18,610 nt of DNA from Verrucomicrobiota bacterium (GCA_023426435.1 JAFAAS010000089.1:1-18610); one strand, 5' to 3'. Positions 1-8,072 are shown, counted from the stretch's first letter. Notes: a model not told the origin generated them from the sequence alone. Translations and numbers: made by a program.

Positions 1-530
1 GTCACATTGACGCCGCGCGCATCGAGCTCCGCCGAGGGCGCAAACACAAACCGCCACGTCGGCTTGTTCGCCGTCCCACCCGTTGTCGCCGCCGGCGCTT
101 CCATCGCGCGCCCACCCGCCTCGCCCGCCGCCGCTTCCTCCAACGCATCGAGCAGACTCCGATCCTCCACCAGCGTTTGTCCCGCCCGGTGCGAACCAAT
201 CAATCGCTCCAATCCTTGCTCCGCATCGATCAACAGCGCCAGTCGCTCGCGCGTGAGCGGCACCTGCTGTTTCGAAATCGCACGCAACAGGTCCTCCGTC
301 CGATGCGCGAGTTGCTCCGCAACTTTCACTCCCGCGATCGCCGCATTGCCCTTCACCGAATGCACCAGACGAAACAGGCTCTCGATCGCTCCCGCCGTCG
401 CACCACCCGCCTCCAACGCTTCGCCCGCCGCAGTCAGCTGCGATCGCATCGTCGTCAGCAACTCGTCGCATTCGGCGTAGAAATCGTCGAGCAACTCCTT
501 CCGCAACTCGGGCGAAAACTCGGAACTCAT
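1..530 (-). CDS. cheA: CheA-like chemotaxis histidine kinase, N-terminal fragment (runs off left edge)
   Basis: The reverse strand reads open from an ATG at 530 to the window edge (176 codons, no stop), so only the N-terminus is present. Residues about 1-120 form a helical Hpt (P1) domain with the signature HSVKGNA; His57 is the expected phosphorylated residue. An Ala/Gly-rich linker follows, then the segment 'WRFVFAPSAELDARGVNV', which resembles the stretch after the Hpt domain in CheA and related hybrid kinases (FxPxxxLxxRGxN). In the family, this His receives phosphate from the kinase domain and passes it to CheY/CheB-type regulators on the cytoplasmic side of chemoreceptor arrays. The catalytic domains lie outside the window, so a different Hpt-bearing kinase cannot be excluded. 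A GAGG stretch just upstream of the ATG is a weak ribosome site. The gene is divergent from the sugar symporter. Confidence 0.8.
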   Translation of the reverse strand, partial: MSSEFSPELRKELLDDFYAECDELLTTMRSQLTAAGEALEAGGATAGAIESLFRLVHSVKGNAAIAGVKVAEQLAHRTEDLLRAISKQQVPLTRERLALLIDAEQGLERLIGSHRAGQTLVEDRSLLDALEEAAAGEAGGRAMEAPAATTGGTANKPTWRFVFAPSAELDARGVNV

Positions 531-677
531 CCTCGGGAAAGTAAACCTTCGGCCCCGCGGTCATCGCGCGGGTCGAAACGAGGAATTGCGATGGAGTGCG
601 GCATGAAGGGCGATCGGCTGCACAAGGACCACCGAAACGCTCCGCCAGCAAATCGCCGCCCCACCAAGGCCGTCGAG

Positions 678-693
678 GCATTTCGTGAAATGC
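678..693. promoter_or_regulatory. 16-bp palindrome, candidate operator of the xyloside operon
   Basis: GCATTTC-GT-GAAATGC is a perfect inverted repeat with 7-base arms and a 2-base spacer. It lies 84 bases before the symporter ATG at 778, in the 247-bp gap divergent from the CheA-like gene. Its size and position suit a dimeric repressor or activator of a sugar operon (LacI, GntR or similar). No regulator gene lies in the window, so binding is inferred from symmetry and position alone. Confidence 0.4.
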
Positions 694-777
694 AGTCGTT
701 TCGTTGCCGCGACTTTTCCGCGTCACCTCCGTCAATCGCCTTGTCCGCCGCAACCTGCACCCGTTTCCTCCCCCCTC

Positions 778-2184
778 ATGCAGCAACCCCCTGCCTCCAT
801 CGACCGCCTCCCCACGCGCGAATACATTGGCTACGCCCTCGGCGACACCGCCTCCAACCTGTTCTTTCAAACCTTCAACATCTTCCTGACGTATTACTAC
901 GTCGATGTTTGGGGCATTCCCGCCGCCGCGCTGCTGTTGATGATGCCGCTGGTGCGGCTCTCCGACTCCATCAGCGACCCGCTCATGGGCATCATCGCCG
1001 ACCGCACCAAATCCCGCTGGGGCAAATTCCGCCCCTACCTTCTCTGGGGCGCCGTGCCTTACGGCGTGTGCGGCTACATGATGTTCGCCGGCCCCGATCT
1101 CAGCGAAAGCGGCAAGATCGCCTACGCCTACATCACCTACTTCCTGATGCTGCAGGCCTACACAGTCATCAACGTCCCCTACTCTTCTCTCCTCGGCGTC
1201 ATCAGCCCTTCACCCGTCGTCCGCACCGTCGCCTCGAGCTACCGCTTCGTCGGCGCCTTCGGCGGCGGTCTGCTCATCAGCATCTTCGCTCGCCCGCTGG
1301 TCGCCGAACTCGGCGGCGGCAACGAAACGCTCGGATTCCAATACACGATGGCGATCTTTGGCGCGCTCTCGATTTTGATGTTCTGGATCTGCTTCGCCAC
1401 CACCAAGGAACGCGTCACGCCGCCGCCCGGCCAAAAAACCAACCTCAAGGAAGAACTCGGCGAACTCTTCCGCAACTGGCCTTGGGTCACCCTTCTCTTC
1501 GTCGCGCTTTTCTCCACCACGTTCATCGCCCTCCGTTCCGGCAGCACACTTTTCTACTTCAAATACATCGGCGGCGACGACGGCTCTCCGATCCTCTGGG
1601 GCCGCTTCGATCGCAGCACGGTTTTCCTCTCCACGGGCATGATCGCAATGATGCTCGGGTGCGTCTGTCTCGGCACGTTCGCCAAAAAATGGGACAAGCG
1701 TCTCCTCGCCGCCTGGCTCTCGGCCACCACCGCCGTCGCGTGGTTCCTCTTCTTCTTCCTTCCGCCCGACAACTTCACGCTCCTCCTCATCGTCAACGCC
1801 ATCGGCACGTTCGCGATGGGTCCCACGTCCGCTCTCGTCTGGGCCATGTATGCCGACGTCGCCGATTACGGTGAGTGGAAATTCAACCGCCGCTCCACCG
1901 GCCTCGTCTATTCCGCCTCTCTCTTCGCGCTCAAATCCGGCATCATGATGGGCGGCTTCGTCCTCCCGCTCTTCCTCGATCAATTCGGCTTCGTCCGCGA
2001 AGCCCAACAAACCGCCATGTCGCTGCTCGGCATCAAGCTCGCCTTCTCGATCGCCCCCGGCGTGTTCGCCGGCCTCAAAGCCCTCGCACTTTTCATCTAC
2101 CCACTCAGCCGCGCCAAGGTGCAGGAAGTCGAACAAGCCCTCGCCGCCCGCCGCGCCGCCGCGAGCAACGCCGCCCCCGCCTGA
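778..2184 (+). CDS. GPH-family (MelB/XynP-type) sugar:cation symporter
   Basis: This 468-residue integral membrane protein has about 12 hydrophobic segments and the family hallmark 'SDSISDPLMGIIADRTKS' followed by RWGKFRPYLLW. Asp63 and Asp67 match the spacing of the cation-site aspartates of melibiose permease (Asp55/Asp59). The family couples glycoside uptake to Na+, H+ or Li+ across the inner membrane. The GH43 xylosidase starts 93 bases downstream with no terminator between, so the substrate is probably a xylo-oligosaccharide or other pentose glycoside (inference). I chose the ATG at 778 because it directly precedes the conserved 'REYIGYALGDTASN' helix. An in-frame ATG at 685 would add 31 residues of untypical sequence. 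The leader (CCTCCCCCCTC) has no Shine-Dalgarno motif. Confidence 0.9.
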   Translation: MQQPPASIDRLPTREYIGYALGDTASNLFFQTFNIFLTYYYVDVWGIPAAALLLMMPLVRLSDSISDPLMGIIADRTKSRWGKFRPYLLWGAVPYGVCGYMMFAGPDLSESGKIAYAYITYFLMLQAYTVINVPYSSLLGVISPSPVVRTVASSYRFVGAFGGGLLISIFARPLVAELGGGNETLGFQYTMAIFGALSILMFWICFATTKERVTPPPGQKTNLKEELGELFRNWPWVTLLFVALFSTTFIALRSGSTLFYFKYIGGDDGSPILWGRFDRSTVFLSTGMIAMMLGCVCLGTFAKKWDKRLLAAWLSATTAVAWFLFFFLPPDNFTLLLIVNAIGTFAMGPTSALVWAMYADVADYGEWKFNRRSTGLVYSASLFALKSGIMMGGFVLPLFLDQFGFVREAQQTAMSLLGIKLAFSIAPGVFAGLKALALFIYPLSRAKVQEVEQALAARRAAASNAAPA

Positions 2185-2277
2185 GTCCGCTCATCTCCCC
2201 GCCCGCATCGTTTTCGATTTCGTCGGATTTTTAGGCCCCCGCGCCTCTTTGCGCCCATTCATTTCTCACCTGTCGCC

Positions 2278-3939
2278 ATGCCCGTCCCGTCCGTCCCCGC
2301 CATCCGCAATCCCATCCTCCCCGGCTTCAACCCCGACCCGTCCCTCCTCCGCGTCGGCGACGACTACTACATCGCCACTTCGACGTTCGAGTGGTTCCCC
2401 GGCGTCCAGATCCATCACTCGCGCGATCTCGTCAACTGGCGCCTGCTCACCCGCCCACTCCGCCGCCCAAGCCAGCTCAACATGCTCGGCGATCCCGATT
2501 CCTGCGGCGTCTGGGCCCCGTGCCTCACCCACGCCGACGGACAGTTCTGGCTCCTCTTCACCGACGTCAAACGCTACGGTCGCACCTCTGTCGGCGGCGC
2601 GTCCGGCGCTTCCCTCCGCGACTTCCACAATTTCCTCGTCACGTCTCCCACCATCGACGGCGACTGGTCCGACCCGATTTATCTCAACAGCAGCGGCTTC
2701 GACCCTTCGCTCTTCCACGACGACGACGGCCGCAAATACGTCGTCAACCAGCTCTGGGATCACCGCCCCGGCAACAACCGTTTCGCCGGCATCGTCCTCC
2801 AGGAATACTCCGTCACCCAACGCCGCCTCGTCGGCGATCGCATCAACATCTTCAAGGGCACTCCGCTCGGTCTCACCGAGGCCCCACACCTCTACAAGCG
2901 CAACGGCTACTACTACCTCATCGTCGCCGAGGGCGGCACCGCCTGGAACCACGCCGTCACGATGGCGCGTTCGAAAAATCTCACCGGCCCTTACGAACTC
3001 CACCCCGACACCTACATCATGAGCGCGCGTCACCGCCCCGACGCTCCGCTCCAACGCGCCGGTCACGCCACCTTCTGCGACACCCAATCCGGCGACACCT
3101 ACCTCGCCTACCTCTGCGGCCGCCCGCTCCACAACCGCGGCCGCTGCACCCTCGGCCGCGAAACCGCCATTCAGAAAATGGTCTGGGGCGCCGATCACTG
3201 GCTCCGCACCCTCGATGGCCAGGGTATCCCCACGCTCGATACACCCGCGCCCGATCTCCCTCCGCATCCGTTTCCGCCGACGACGTCGCGCGCCGACTTC
3301 GATTCACCCGAGCTCCCGATCGATTTCCAATGGCTGCGCACGCCGTTCCCCGAAGAACTCTTCTCGCTCACCGCGCGCCCCGGACACCTCCGCCTCTTCG
3401 GCCGCGAAACCATCGGCAGCCTCTTCAAACAATCCCTCGTCGCCCGCCGCCAGCAATCCCACTGCTACTCCGCCGAAACGCTCCTCGATTTCGAACCGCA
3501 GCACTTCCAACAGCTCGCCGGTCTCGTCTGCTACTACAACAGTTTCAAATTCCACTATTTCTACGTCTCGCACGACGAAACTCACGGCCGCCATCTGCGC
3601 GTGATGTCCGCGCTGCCCGACAGCCCGCAATCCGACTCCTTCACACCGATCATCCCGATCCCACCCGGCCAACGCATCCATCTTCGCGTCGACGTCGATC
3701 ACGAGCGCCTCCACTTCGGCTACCGCCTCGAAGGCACCGGCCCCGCCTGGACTTGGCTCCCGCAACAATTCGACGCCTCCATTCTCTCCGACGAAGCCAG
3801 CGCCCCCGGTCTGCCCAACTTCACCGGCAATTTCGTCGGCATGGCCTGCAACGACATGTCCGGCGCCGCGCTTCCCGCCGACTTCGACTACTTCGATTAC
3901 ATCGAGCGTCCCTACAAACCCGATCCATTCCCAAGGTAG
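2278..3939 (+). CDS. GH43 beta-xylosidase (or xylosidase/arabinofuranosidase)
   Basis: This 553-residue protein has the full GH43 plan. A five-bladed beta-propeller (about 8-320) opens with 'NPILPGFNPDPSLLRVGDDYY', and a C-terminal beta-sandwich (about 340-550) is typical of the roughly 540-residue xylosidase subfamilies. The expected catalytic residues are visible: Asp20 (NPDPS, base), Asp142 (GFDPSLFHDDDGR, pKa modulator) and Glu201 (LTEAPHLYKR, acid). The family removes xylose or arabinofuranose from non-reducing ends with inversion. There is no signal peptide, so it should act in the cytoplasm on sugars imported by the upstream symporter. The ATG at 2278 places the conserved NP motif at the normal distance. 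The stop codon TAG lies inside a TAGG hairpin repeat, which also separates it from the convergent VTT gene. Arabinofuranosidase activity cannot be ruled out. Confidence 0.93.
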   Translation: MPVPSVPAIRNPILPGFNPDPSLLRVGDDYYIATSTFEWFPGVQIHHSRDLVNWRLLTRPLRRPSQLNMLGDPDSCGVWAPCLTHADGQFWLLFTDVKRYGRTSVGGASGASLRDFHNFLVTSPTIDGDWSDPIYLNSSGFDPSLFHDDDGRKYVVNQLWDHRPGNNRFAGIVLQEYSVTQRRLVGDRINIFKGTPLGLTEAPHLYKRNGYYYLIVAEGGTAWNHAVTMARSKNLTGPYELHPDTYIMSARHRPDAPLQRAGHATFCDTQSGDTYLAYLCGRPLHNRGRCTLGRETAIQKMVWGADHWLRTLDGQGIPTLDTPAPDLPPHPFPPTTSRADFDSPELPIDFQWLRTPFPEELFSLTARPGHLRLFGRETIGSLFKQSLVARRQQSHCYSAETLLDFEPQHFQQLAGLVCYYNSFKFHYFYVSHDETHGRHLRVMSALPDSPQSDSFTPIIPIPPGQRIHLRVDVDHERLHFGYRLEGTGPAWTWLPQQFDASILSDEASAPGLPNFTGNFVGMACNDMSGAALPADFDYFDYIERPYKPDPFPR

Positions 3940-3960
3940 GGCGAACCCTCCGGGTGAGCC
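3937..3960 (+). repeat. TAGG hairpin repeat between convergent genes
   Basis: TAGGGCGAACCCTCCGGGTG... begins with the TAG stop of the GH43 gene. It folds as GGC-ga-ACCC, loop TCC, GGGT-ga-GCC, with opposed GA/GA mismatches inside the stem. It ends a few bases before the convergent VTT stop at 3966, where it could act as a two-way terminator. There is no T-run. It is one of several related hairpins in this window. Confidence 0.6.
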
Positions 3961-3965
3961 GTTCC

Positions 3966-4691
3966 TCACCGACCGCCCAACCCATCGCGTCCGTGACCGA
4001 CTGATTTCTTCCCGCGCCCCGCCACGCGATACACCACATACGAGATCGCGACCGTAGCCAAAAAGACGATACACGCGGTCGTCAGCGACTCGTCTCCTGC
4101 CACCGCGTAAATCCCCGCGATCGCCACGTTCGGCCCGAGCGTCATCCAAAAGATCCTTCGCACCGGCACGCCCGCCGCCGCCGCGACCACCACGGAGGTC
4201 TCCGCCAACACCGGCACGCTGCGCATGCACGCGAGCGTCAAAATCGTGTGCCGCTCGATCATCGCGCGCATCCGCTCGATCTCCGCCTCAGGAATGAACT
4301 TCGGCGCCGCCCGCCCCCCCGCCGCCCGGCCCAACCACGCCGCCACCAACACTCCGACCGCAAGGCCCGTCGCCCCACCCACAAACCCCGCGATCCTTCC
4401 ACTCTCCTGCGCGAGGAAGATGATCACCCACGACGAGGGCACCGGCAGCACCGCGTCGAAACTCAGCAACGCCACCGCCAGCCCCACCATCCACGCCGCA
4501 TTGTGCCGCACCCCTTCAAACGCCGGCACAAACACCTCCTCCCCCCAAATCATAAACGGCACGCTCACCAACACGCTCACCGCAAACACCAGCCCCGCCA
4601 CGCGCGCGAAAGTTCCCACCACCGTGCGCCCCGTCCGCCCTTCGCGTCCCTTCGCGTCCGTTCGCGGTTTCAAATGCCGGCTCTCCTTCAC
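3966..4691 (-). CDS. VTT/DedA (SNARE-associated) family membrane protein
   Basis: This protein of about 241 residues has several membrane spans and the family-like motif 'FDAVLPVPSS' (about 78-87), followed by Gly/Ala-rich helices. It also has an amphipathic stretch, 'IPEAEIERMRAMIERH', and 'RSVPVLAETSVVVAAAAG', all typical of VTT-domain proteins. DedA relatives are inner-membrane proteins linked to lipid (undecaprenyl phosphate or phospholipid) transport and envelope stability; this member's substrate is unknown. The GTG at 4691 overlaps the permease stop as GTGA and has AAGGA about 8 bases upstream. However, residues about 5-22 derive from an intergenic-type repeat (4639-4674). Translation may therefore begin at GTG 4622 or 4619, giving about 217 residues. 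It is the last gene of the ABC operon. Confidence 0.8.
   Translation of the reverse strand: MKESRHLKPRTDAKGREGRTGRTVVGTFARVAGLVFAVSVLVSVPFMIWGEEVFVPAFEGVRHNAAWMVGLAVALLSFDAVLPVPSSWVIIFLAQESGRIAGFVGGATGLAVGVLVAAWLGRAAGGRAAPKFIPEAEIERMRAMIERHTILTLACMRSVPVLAETSVVVAAAAGVPVRRIFWMTLGPNVAIAGIYAVAGDESLTTACIVFLATVAISYVVYRVAGRGKKSVGHGRDGLGGR
4639..4674 (+). repeat. Copy of the 'TTCGTGTCC/NHEWTR' intergenic repeat, inside the VTT 5' end
   Basis: Repeating TTCGCGTCC units ending in GCGGTTTCAAA match the unit at 13311-13344 (TTCGTGTCC ... GTGGTTCAAA) with mainly C/T changes. Relatives lie at 13363-13437 and 14962-14994. Here it lies in or just before the 5' end of the minus-strand VTT gene. Confidence 0.6.
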
Positions 4692-6037
4692 CGATCCATC
4701 CTTCCCGTCACCTTCGCCACGAATTTCATCGCATACCACTGCATCCGCTCCCGCACCCTCGCCTCGGATCCCACTCCTTCCACCCCCAACTCCTCGATGC
4801 TCACCACCACCGTGCCTTCCTCCGGATGCAGCGCGATCCACGTCAAAATCTTCACCAGATCCTCCCCCGGAAATTCCTCCTCCAACCGCTGCAAAACCAC
4901 ATGCGGCACCCACCGCTCGACCGGATTCTGAATCAGATCCGGCACCGCCGCCACGCAGATGAGATTTCGCGCCCGCTGCACCGGATCGCTCGCGTATCCA
5001 GGACCCCAATGCGGCAACGCCCCTTGGATCTGCGCCAGCGCCAGATCCACCGCCTCGCTCGGCGCCTGATCGAGATTCGCCATCGGCGTCACCAATCCGT
5101 TGTCCGGCGGAATCTGGTTCACGTCGATCAACGCCACCTCCGCCTCCGTGATCTTTTTCCATCCCGGCTCCGGCGCCGGCTTCGCTTCGACCACTCCCGC
5201 TTCCACGCTGCGCGGCGCCACCTCCCCGCGCCGTTCCGCCTCCACGCCCACCAGCACCCACGCCGCCAGCGCTACGCCCAGCCACGCCTTCCCGCGCACC
5301 GCGCGAAACCGCTGCCCCGCATCCCACCGAAATAATTTCACCCCCGCCGCAAACGCCGCCGCCCCGATCCCCCCCAGCGCCGCCAACTCGAATCCCACCG
5401 CGCGCACGCCTTCTCCCGTCACGCAGCTCTGCAACGCGTCCACCGCATAGCGCCCGGGAAAAAACGCCGACACCTGCCGCGCCCATTCCGGCAGCGTCTC
5501 CAAGGGCACCGCCACGCCGCCGATAATCAACATCGGCAGAAACACACACTGCCCCAGCGCCTGCACCGCCGGCACGTTGTCCGCCATCGCCGCAATCACC
5601 GTCCCCATCCCGATGAACGCCAGCGCCACCACCGAGAACGCCACAAACAATCCCACCGGATCCGCCGGCGCCGTCATCCCCACCGCCAGCGCAATCGCCA
5701 GCTGCAACGCTCCCGCCGTCAACACGAGCACATACCTCCCCAACACCGCTCCCGCCAGCAACGTCCCCAATCCCACCGGCGCGATGCGATACCTCCGCCA
5801 CACGCCGCGCTCCCGCTCGCTCACCAGCGTCGTCGGCAACCCGAAACACGCCCCGCCCAACACGCTCACCGTCAGCAGCTCGCCCATGTGCTGCAGCAGC
5901 GGAATCTTTTCGTGGCGATACAGCACCCAGAACGCCGCCAGGAAAATCACCGGAAACAAATACCCATACACCAGCGCCAGCCGGTTCCGAAAATGCAGCC
6001 GCAGCGTCACCGCGACGTGCTCCACAAATCCTTTCAC
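4688..6037 (-). CDS. ABC-2 type transporter permease with C-terminal soluble extension
   Basis: This is a 449-residue protein. Residues 1-266 are a standard ABC-2 permease: a first span at about 21-40, then spans at about 52-72, 91-121, 127-151, 158-179, 213-235 and 251-266. The loop 'SERERGVWRRYRIAPVG' is the typical coupling region of drug and lipid exporters. Residues 267-449 form a hydrophilic tail I do not recognise, beginning with a Val/Glu/Ala/Pro-rich linker. The last span should place it on the periplasmic or cytoplasmic side depending on span count, which I cannot fix. The start is GTG, overlapping the ATPase stop (GTGA) and preceded by a perfect AAGGAGGT. With the upstream ATPase it forms an exporter; the cargo is unknown. 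Confidence 0.9.
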   Translation of the reverse strand: MKGFVEHVAVTLRLHFRNRLALVYGYLFPVIFLAAFWVLYRHEKIPLLQHMGELLTVSVLGGACFGLPTTLVSERERGVWRRYRIAPVGLGTLLAGAVLGRYVLVLTAGALQLAIALAVGMTAPADPVGLFVAFSVVALAFIGMGTVIAAMADNVPAVQALGQCVFLPMLIIGGVAVPLETLPEWARQVSAFFPGRYAVDALQSCVTGEGVRAVGFELAALGGIGAAAFAAGVKLFRWDAGQRFRAVRGKAWLGVALAAWVLVGVEAERRGEVAPRSVEAGVVEAKPAPEPGWKKITEAEVALIDVNQIPPDNGLVTPMANLDQAPSEAVDLALAQIQGALPHWGPGYASDPVQRARNLICVAAVPDLIQNPVERWVPHVVLQRLEEEFPGEDLVKILTWIALHPEEGTVVVSIEELGVEGVGSEARVRERMQWYAMKFVAKVTGRMDR

Positions 6038-6984
6038 TCCCCACCTCCTTCATTCCGCGCCGCACTCCGCCGCGCGCGCGCCTTCGCGGTCAATCCGAGA
6101 AACACATCCTCCAGCGTCGCTTTCTGCACGTGAAGCTCGATCAGCTGCCCGCCCGCCGCCTCGAGCCAGCCCGCCAGCGCCGCAATCGTCGCCGCCGCCC
6201 CCGCCGTCTGAAATCGCGCCGTCGCCCCGTCGCACCGCGCATCGATCACCCCCGGCACGCGCGCGAGTCGCGCCTCCTCCAGCGGCCGCGACGCCACCAG
6301 CGTCACCGACTGCAACGCGCTCGCTTCCTCGATCAACTCCCGCGGCGTCCCCGTCGCCACCAGCTCACCCGCATCCAAAATCGCGATACGATCGCACAAC
6401 TGCTCCGCCTCATCGAGATCGTGCGTCGTCAACAACACCGTTCTTCCTTCCGCCTTCATCCGCCGGATTTCCTCGTGCAACTCCCGCCGCGCCGCCGGAT
6501 CCAGCCCGCTCGTCGGCTCATCCAGCAAGACGAGCTCCGGCCGGTTCACAAACGCCAGCGCCAACGCCAACCGCTGCCGCTGCCCCTGCGAGAGCGATTC
6601 GAATCGCTCATTCGCCTTCGCCCCCAACGAAAACCGCTCCAGCAAAACCTCCGCCGATTCCCGCTCCCGATAAAACGCCCCAAACAACTCCAGCGCCTCC
6701 CGCACCGTGATTTTTTCCTGCAACGCCGTCGTCTGCAGCGCCGCCCCCACGCGCTCCCTCGCGCTTCGCCCGTTCTTCGTCACCTCCACTCCACCCACCT
6801 CGACCGCCCCGCCATCCGCCTCCCGCAACCCAAGCACAATCTCCACCAGGCTCGTCTTCCCCGCGCCGTTCGGACCAAGCAGCCCAAAAATTTCCCCGCG
6901 CCCCACTTCAAAGCTCACTCCACGCAACGCCTCCGCCGCGCCATAGCGCTTCCGCAATTCGCGAACAACCAGATGAGCCGGCAT
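6034..6984 (-). CDS. ABC transporter ATP-binding protein (ABC-2 exporter partner)
   Basis: This 316-residue protein has all the ATPase motifs: Walker A GPNGAGKT (Lys43), Q-loop near Gln84, signature LSQGQ (131-135), Walker B LVLLDEP (Asp155, Glu156) and the switch His188 in TTHD. The region after about 215 is the C-terminal extension common in DrrA/CcmA/NatA-like subunits. It energises export through the permease encoded immediately downstream, with which its stop overlaps. The ATG at 6984 is chosen because 'MPAHLVVRELRKRYG' begins the conserved fold; 70 further upstream codons in the same frame look non-coding. No Shine-Dalgarno motif precedes this ATG, unlike the permease start. It is the first gene of a three-gene minus-strand operon. 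Confidence 0.92.
   Translation of the reverse strand: MPAHLVVRELRKRYGAAEALRGVSFEVGRGEIFGLLGPNGAGKTSLVEIVLGLREADGGAVEVGGVEVTKNGRSARERVGAALQTTALQEKITVREALELFGAFYRERESAEVLLERFSLGAKANERFESLSQGQRQRLALALAFVNRPELVLLDEPTSGLDPAARRELHEEIRRMKAEGRTVLLTTHDLDEAEQLCDRIAILDAGELVATGTPRELIEEASALQSVTLVASRPLEEARLARVPGVIDARCDGATARFQTAGAAATIAALAGWLEAAGGQLIELHVQKATLEDVFLGLTAKARARRSAARNEGGGE
6043..6050 (-). promoter_or_regulatory. Consensus ribosome binding site deciding the GTG start of the permease
   Basis: On the minus strand AAGGAGGT lies 5 bases before GTG at 6037, inside the 3' end of the ATPase gene. This perfect Shine-Dalgarno match supports the GTG start and the 4-base overlap. It contrasts with the plus-strand genes of the window, which mostly lack such a site. 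Confidence 0.85.
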
Positions 6985-7121
6985 ACCAGCCGCGTGAATA
7001 CGTCCCGCCGTCCCCCAGAACAAGCCTCCATCGTCCTCCCCGCGGCATTCCTTCGTTCGTTTCCCTTCACCGTTCCACCCGGTCCTCTTCATTCCCCGCG
7101 TCATACCATGGGATTTCTCCG

Positions 7122-7145
7122 CTGCCGGTGTTAACCTCTCGGCAG
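7122..7145. promoter_or_regulatory. Imperfect inverted repeat in the divergent promoter region
   Basis: CTGCCG at 7122-7127 and CGGCAG at 7140-7145 flank a 12-base spacer containing GTTAAC. It lies in the 221-bp gap between the divergent ABC operon and the first DUF2911 gene, followed by T-rich sequence. It could be an operator, or a hairpin in the leader of the plus-strand gene. No convincing -35/-10 pair was recognised, and the evidence is symmetry only. Confidence 0.25.
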
Positions 7146-7205
7146 TATTGTTTTTCCTCAAACATCTCCCAAATCTCTCCGTTCTTCTTCCCAACCAACC
7201 ACCTC

Positions 7206-8072
7206 ATGAAATCATCCCCCCGCTTCCTCCTCGCCGCGCTCGCGCTCCTCACCGCGCCCGTCCTCATCGCCCAGGACGCCCCGCAGATTCAATTCCCTTC
7301 CGCCAGCCCGCCCGCCGTCCTGAAGCAGCGCGTCGGCCTCACCGACGTCGAAATCTCCTACTCCCGCCCGTCCGTGAAAGGCCGCAAAATCTTCGGCGAG
7401 CTCCTCCCCTACGGCGAAATCTGGCGCACCGGCGCCAACCAGGCCACGCAGCTCACCTTCAGCACACCCGTTAAACTCAACGGCACCGCCCTCGACGCCG
7501 GCACCTACGAAATCTTCAGCATTCCGTCGGCCGACGAATGGACCGTCATCATCCACAAACCGATGTCGCAATGGGGCACCTACGCCTACGACGCCAAAAA
7601 CGACGTCACCCGCCTCAAGGTCAAACCCGTCAACCTTCCGTCCCCGATCGAAACCTTCACGTTCCAGATCGGCGATCTTCGCGACGAATCCGCCACCCTC
7701 TACTTCGCCTGGGAACGCGTCCGCATCCCGCTGAAGCTCGAGGTCGACGTCAAATCCATCGTCCTTCCGCAAATCGAGAAAGCCATGGCTTCCGACAACC
7801 CCAAGAAGCCCTACTTCCCTTCCGCGATGTTCTACTTCGAACACAACATCGACCTGAACAAAGCCTTGCAGTGGATCGACGCCGCGCTCGCCGCCGATCC
7901 CAACGCTTTCTACATCGCCTACCACAAGGCCCGCCTGCTCGCCAAAATGGGCAACAAGGATGCCGCCAAAGCCGCCGCCAACCAATCCAAGCAAATCGCC
8001 AACAAAATCGGCGGCGCCGTCGCCAAGGAATATGCCCACCTCAACGACACGCTCCTCGCCACCTTGAAGTAA
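7206..8072 (+). CDS. Secreted DUF2911 protein with TPR-like C-terminus
   Basis: This 288-residue protein begins with a signal peptide, 'MKSSPRFLLAALALLTAPVL', probably cut after IAQ or nearby. The DUF2911 domain (about 30-170) has the characteristic run 'VEISYSRPSVKGRKIFGEL', then 'YGEIWRTGANQATQLTFS', 'DAGTYEIFSIP' and 'WTVIIHK'. Residues about 195-285 are helical, with a TPR-like pair ('ALQWIDAALAADPNAFYIAY', then 'ARLLAKMGNKDAA'). DUF2911 has no assigned biochemical role; the protein should be periplasmic or outside the cell. The ATG at 7206 is picked because the signal peptide begins there; an in-frame ATG at 7128 would add 26 residues before it. The leader is pyrimidine-rich with no Shine-Dalgarno motif. 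A strong terminator follows, so this gene may be transcribed alone. Confidence 0.88.
   Translation: MKSSPRFLLAALALLTAPVLIAQDAPQIQFPSASPPAVLKQRVGLTDVEISYSRPSVKGRKIFGELLPYGEIWRTGANQATQLTFSTPVKLNGTALDAGTYEIFSIPSADEWTVIIHKPMSQWGTYAYDAKNDVTRLKVKPVNLPSPIETFTFQIGDLRDESATLYFAWERVRIPLKLEVDVKSIVLPQIEKAMASDNPKKPYFPSAMFYFEHNIDLNKALQWIDAALAADPNAFYIAYHKARLLAKMGNKDAAKAAANQSKQIANKIGGAVAKEYAHLNDTLLATLK

Noticed and set aside
685..777. Extended 31-residue N-terminus of the symporter from ATG 685
   Set aside because: The sequence is untypical of the family and would overlap the palindromic operator region; ATG 778 fits the conserved start.
177..1874. Long Arg/His-rich frame on + over the CheA-like and symporter genes
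   Set aside because: It crosses a divergent gene boundary, has no domain, and is explained by compositional skew.
2185..2277. Terminator between symporter and GH43 genes
   Set aside because: There is a short T-rich stretch (GGATTTTTAGG) but no stable hairpin before it, so the two genes are better read as one operon.
4692..6065. Upstream part of a 699-codon minus frame, as if the VTT protein had a long N-terminal domain
   Set aside because: This portion is antiphase to the clear ABC-2 permease and is Gly/Arg low-complexity. The real VTT gene begins near 4691 or 4622.
7128..7205. Extended N-terminus of the first DUF2911 protein from ATG 7128
   Set aside because: It would bury the signal peptide behind 26 residues and fall inside the inverted repeat of the promoter region.
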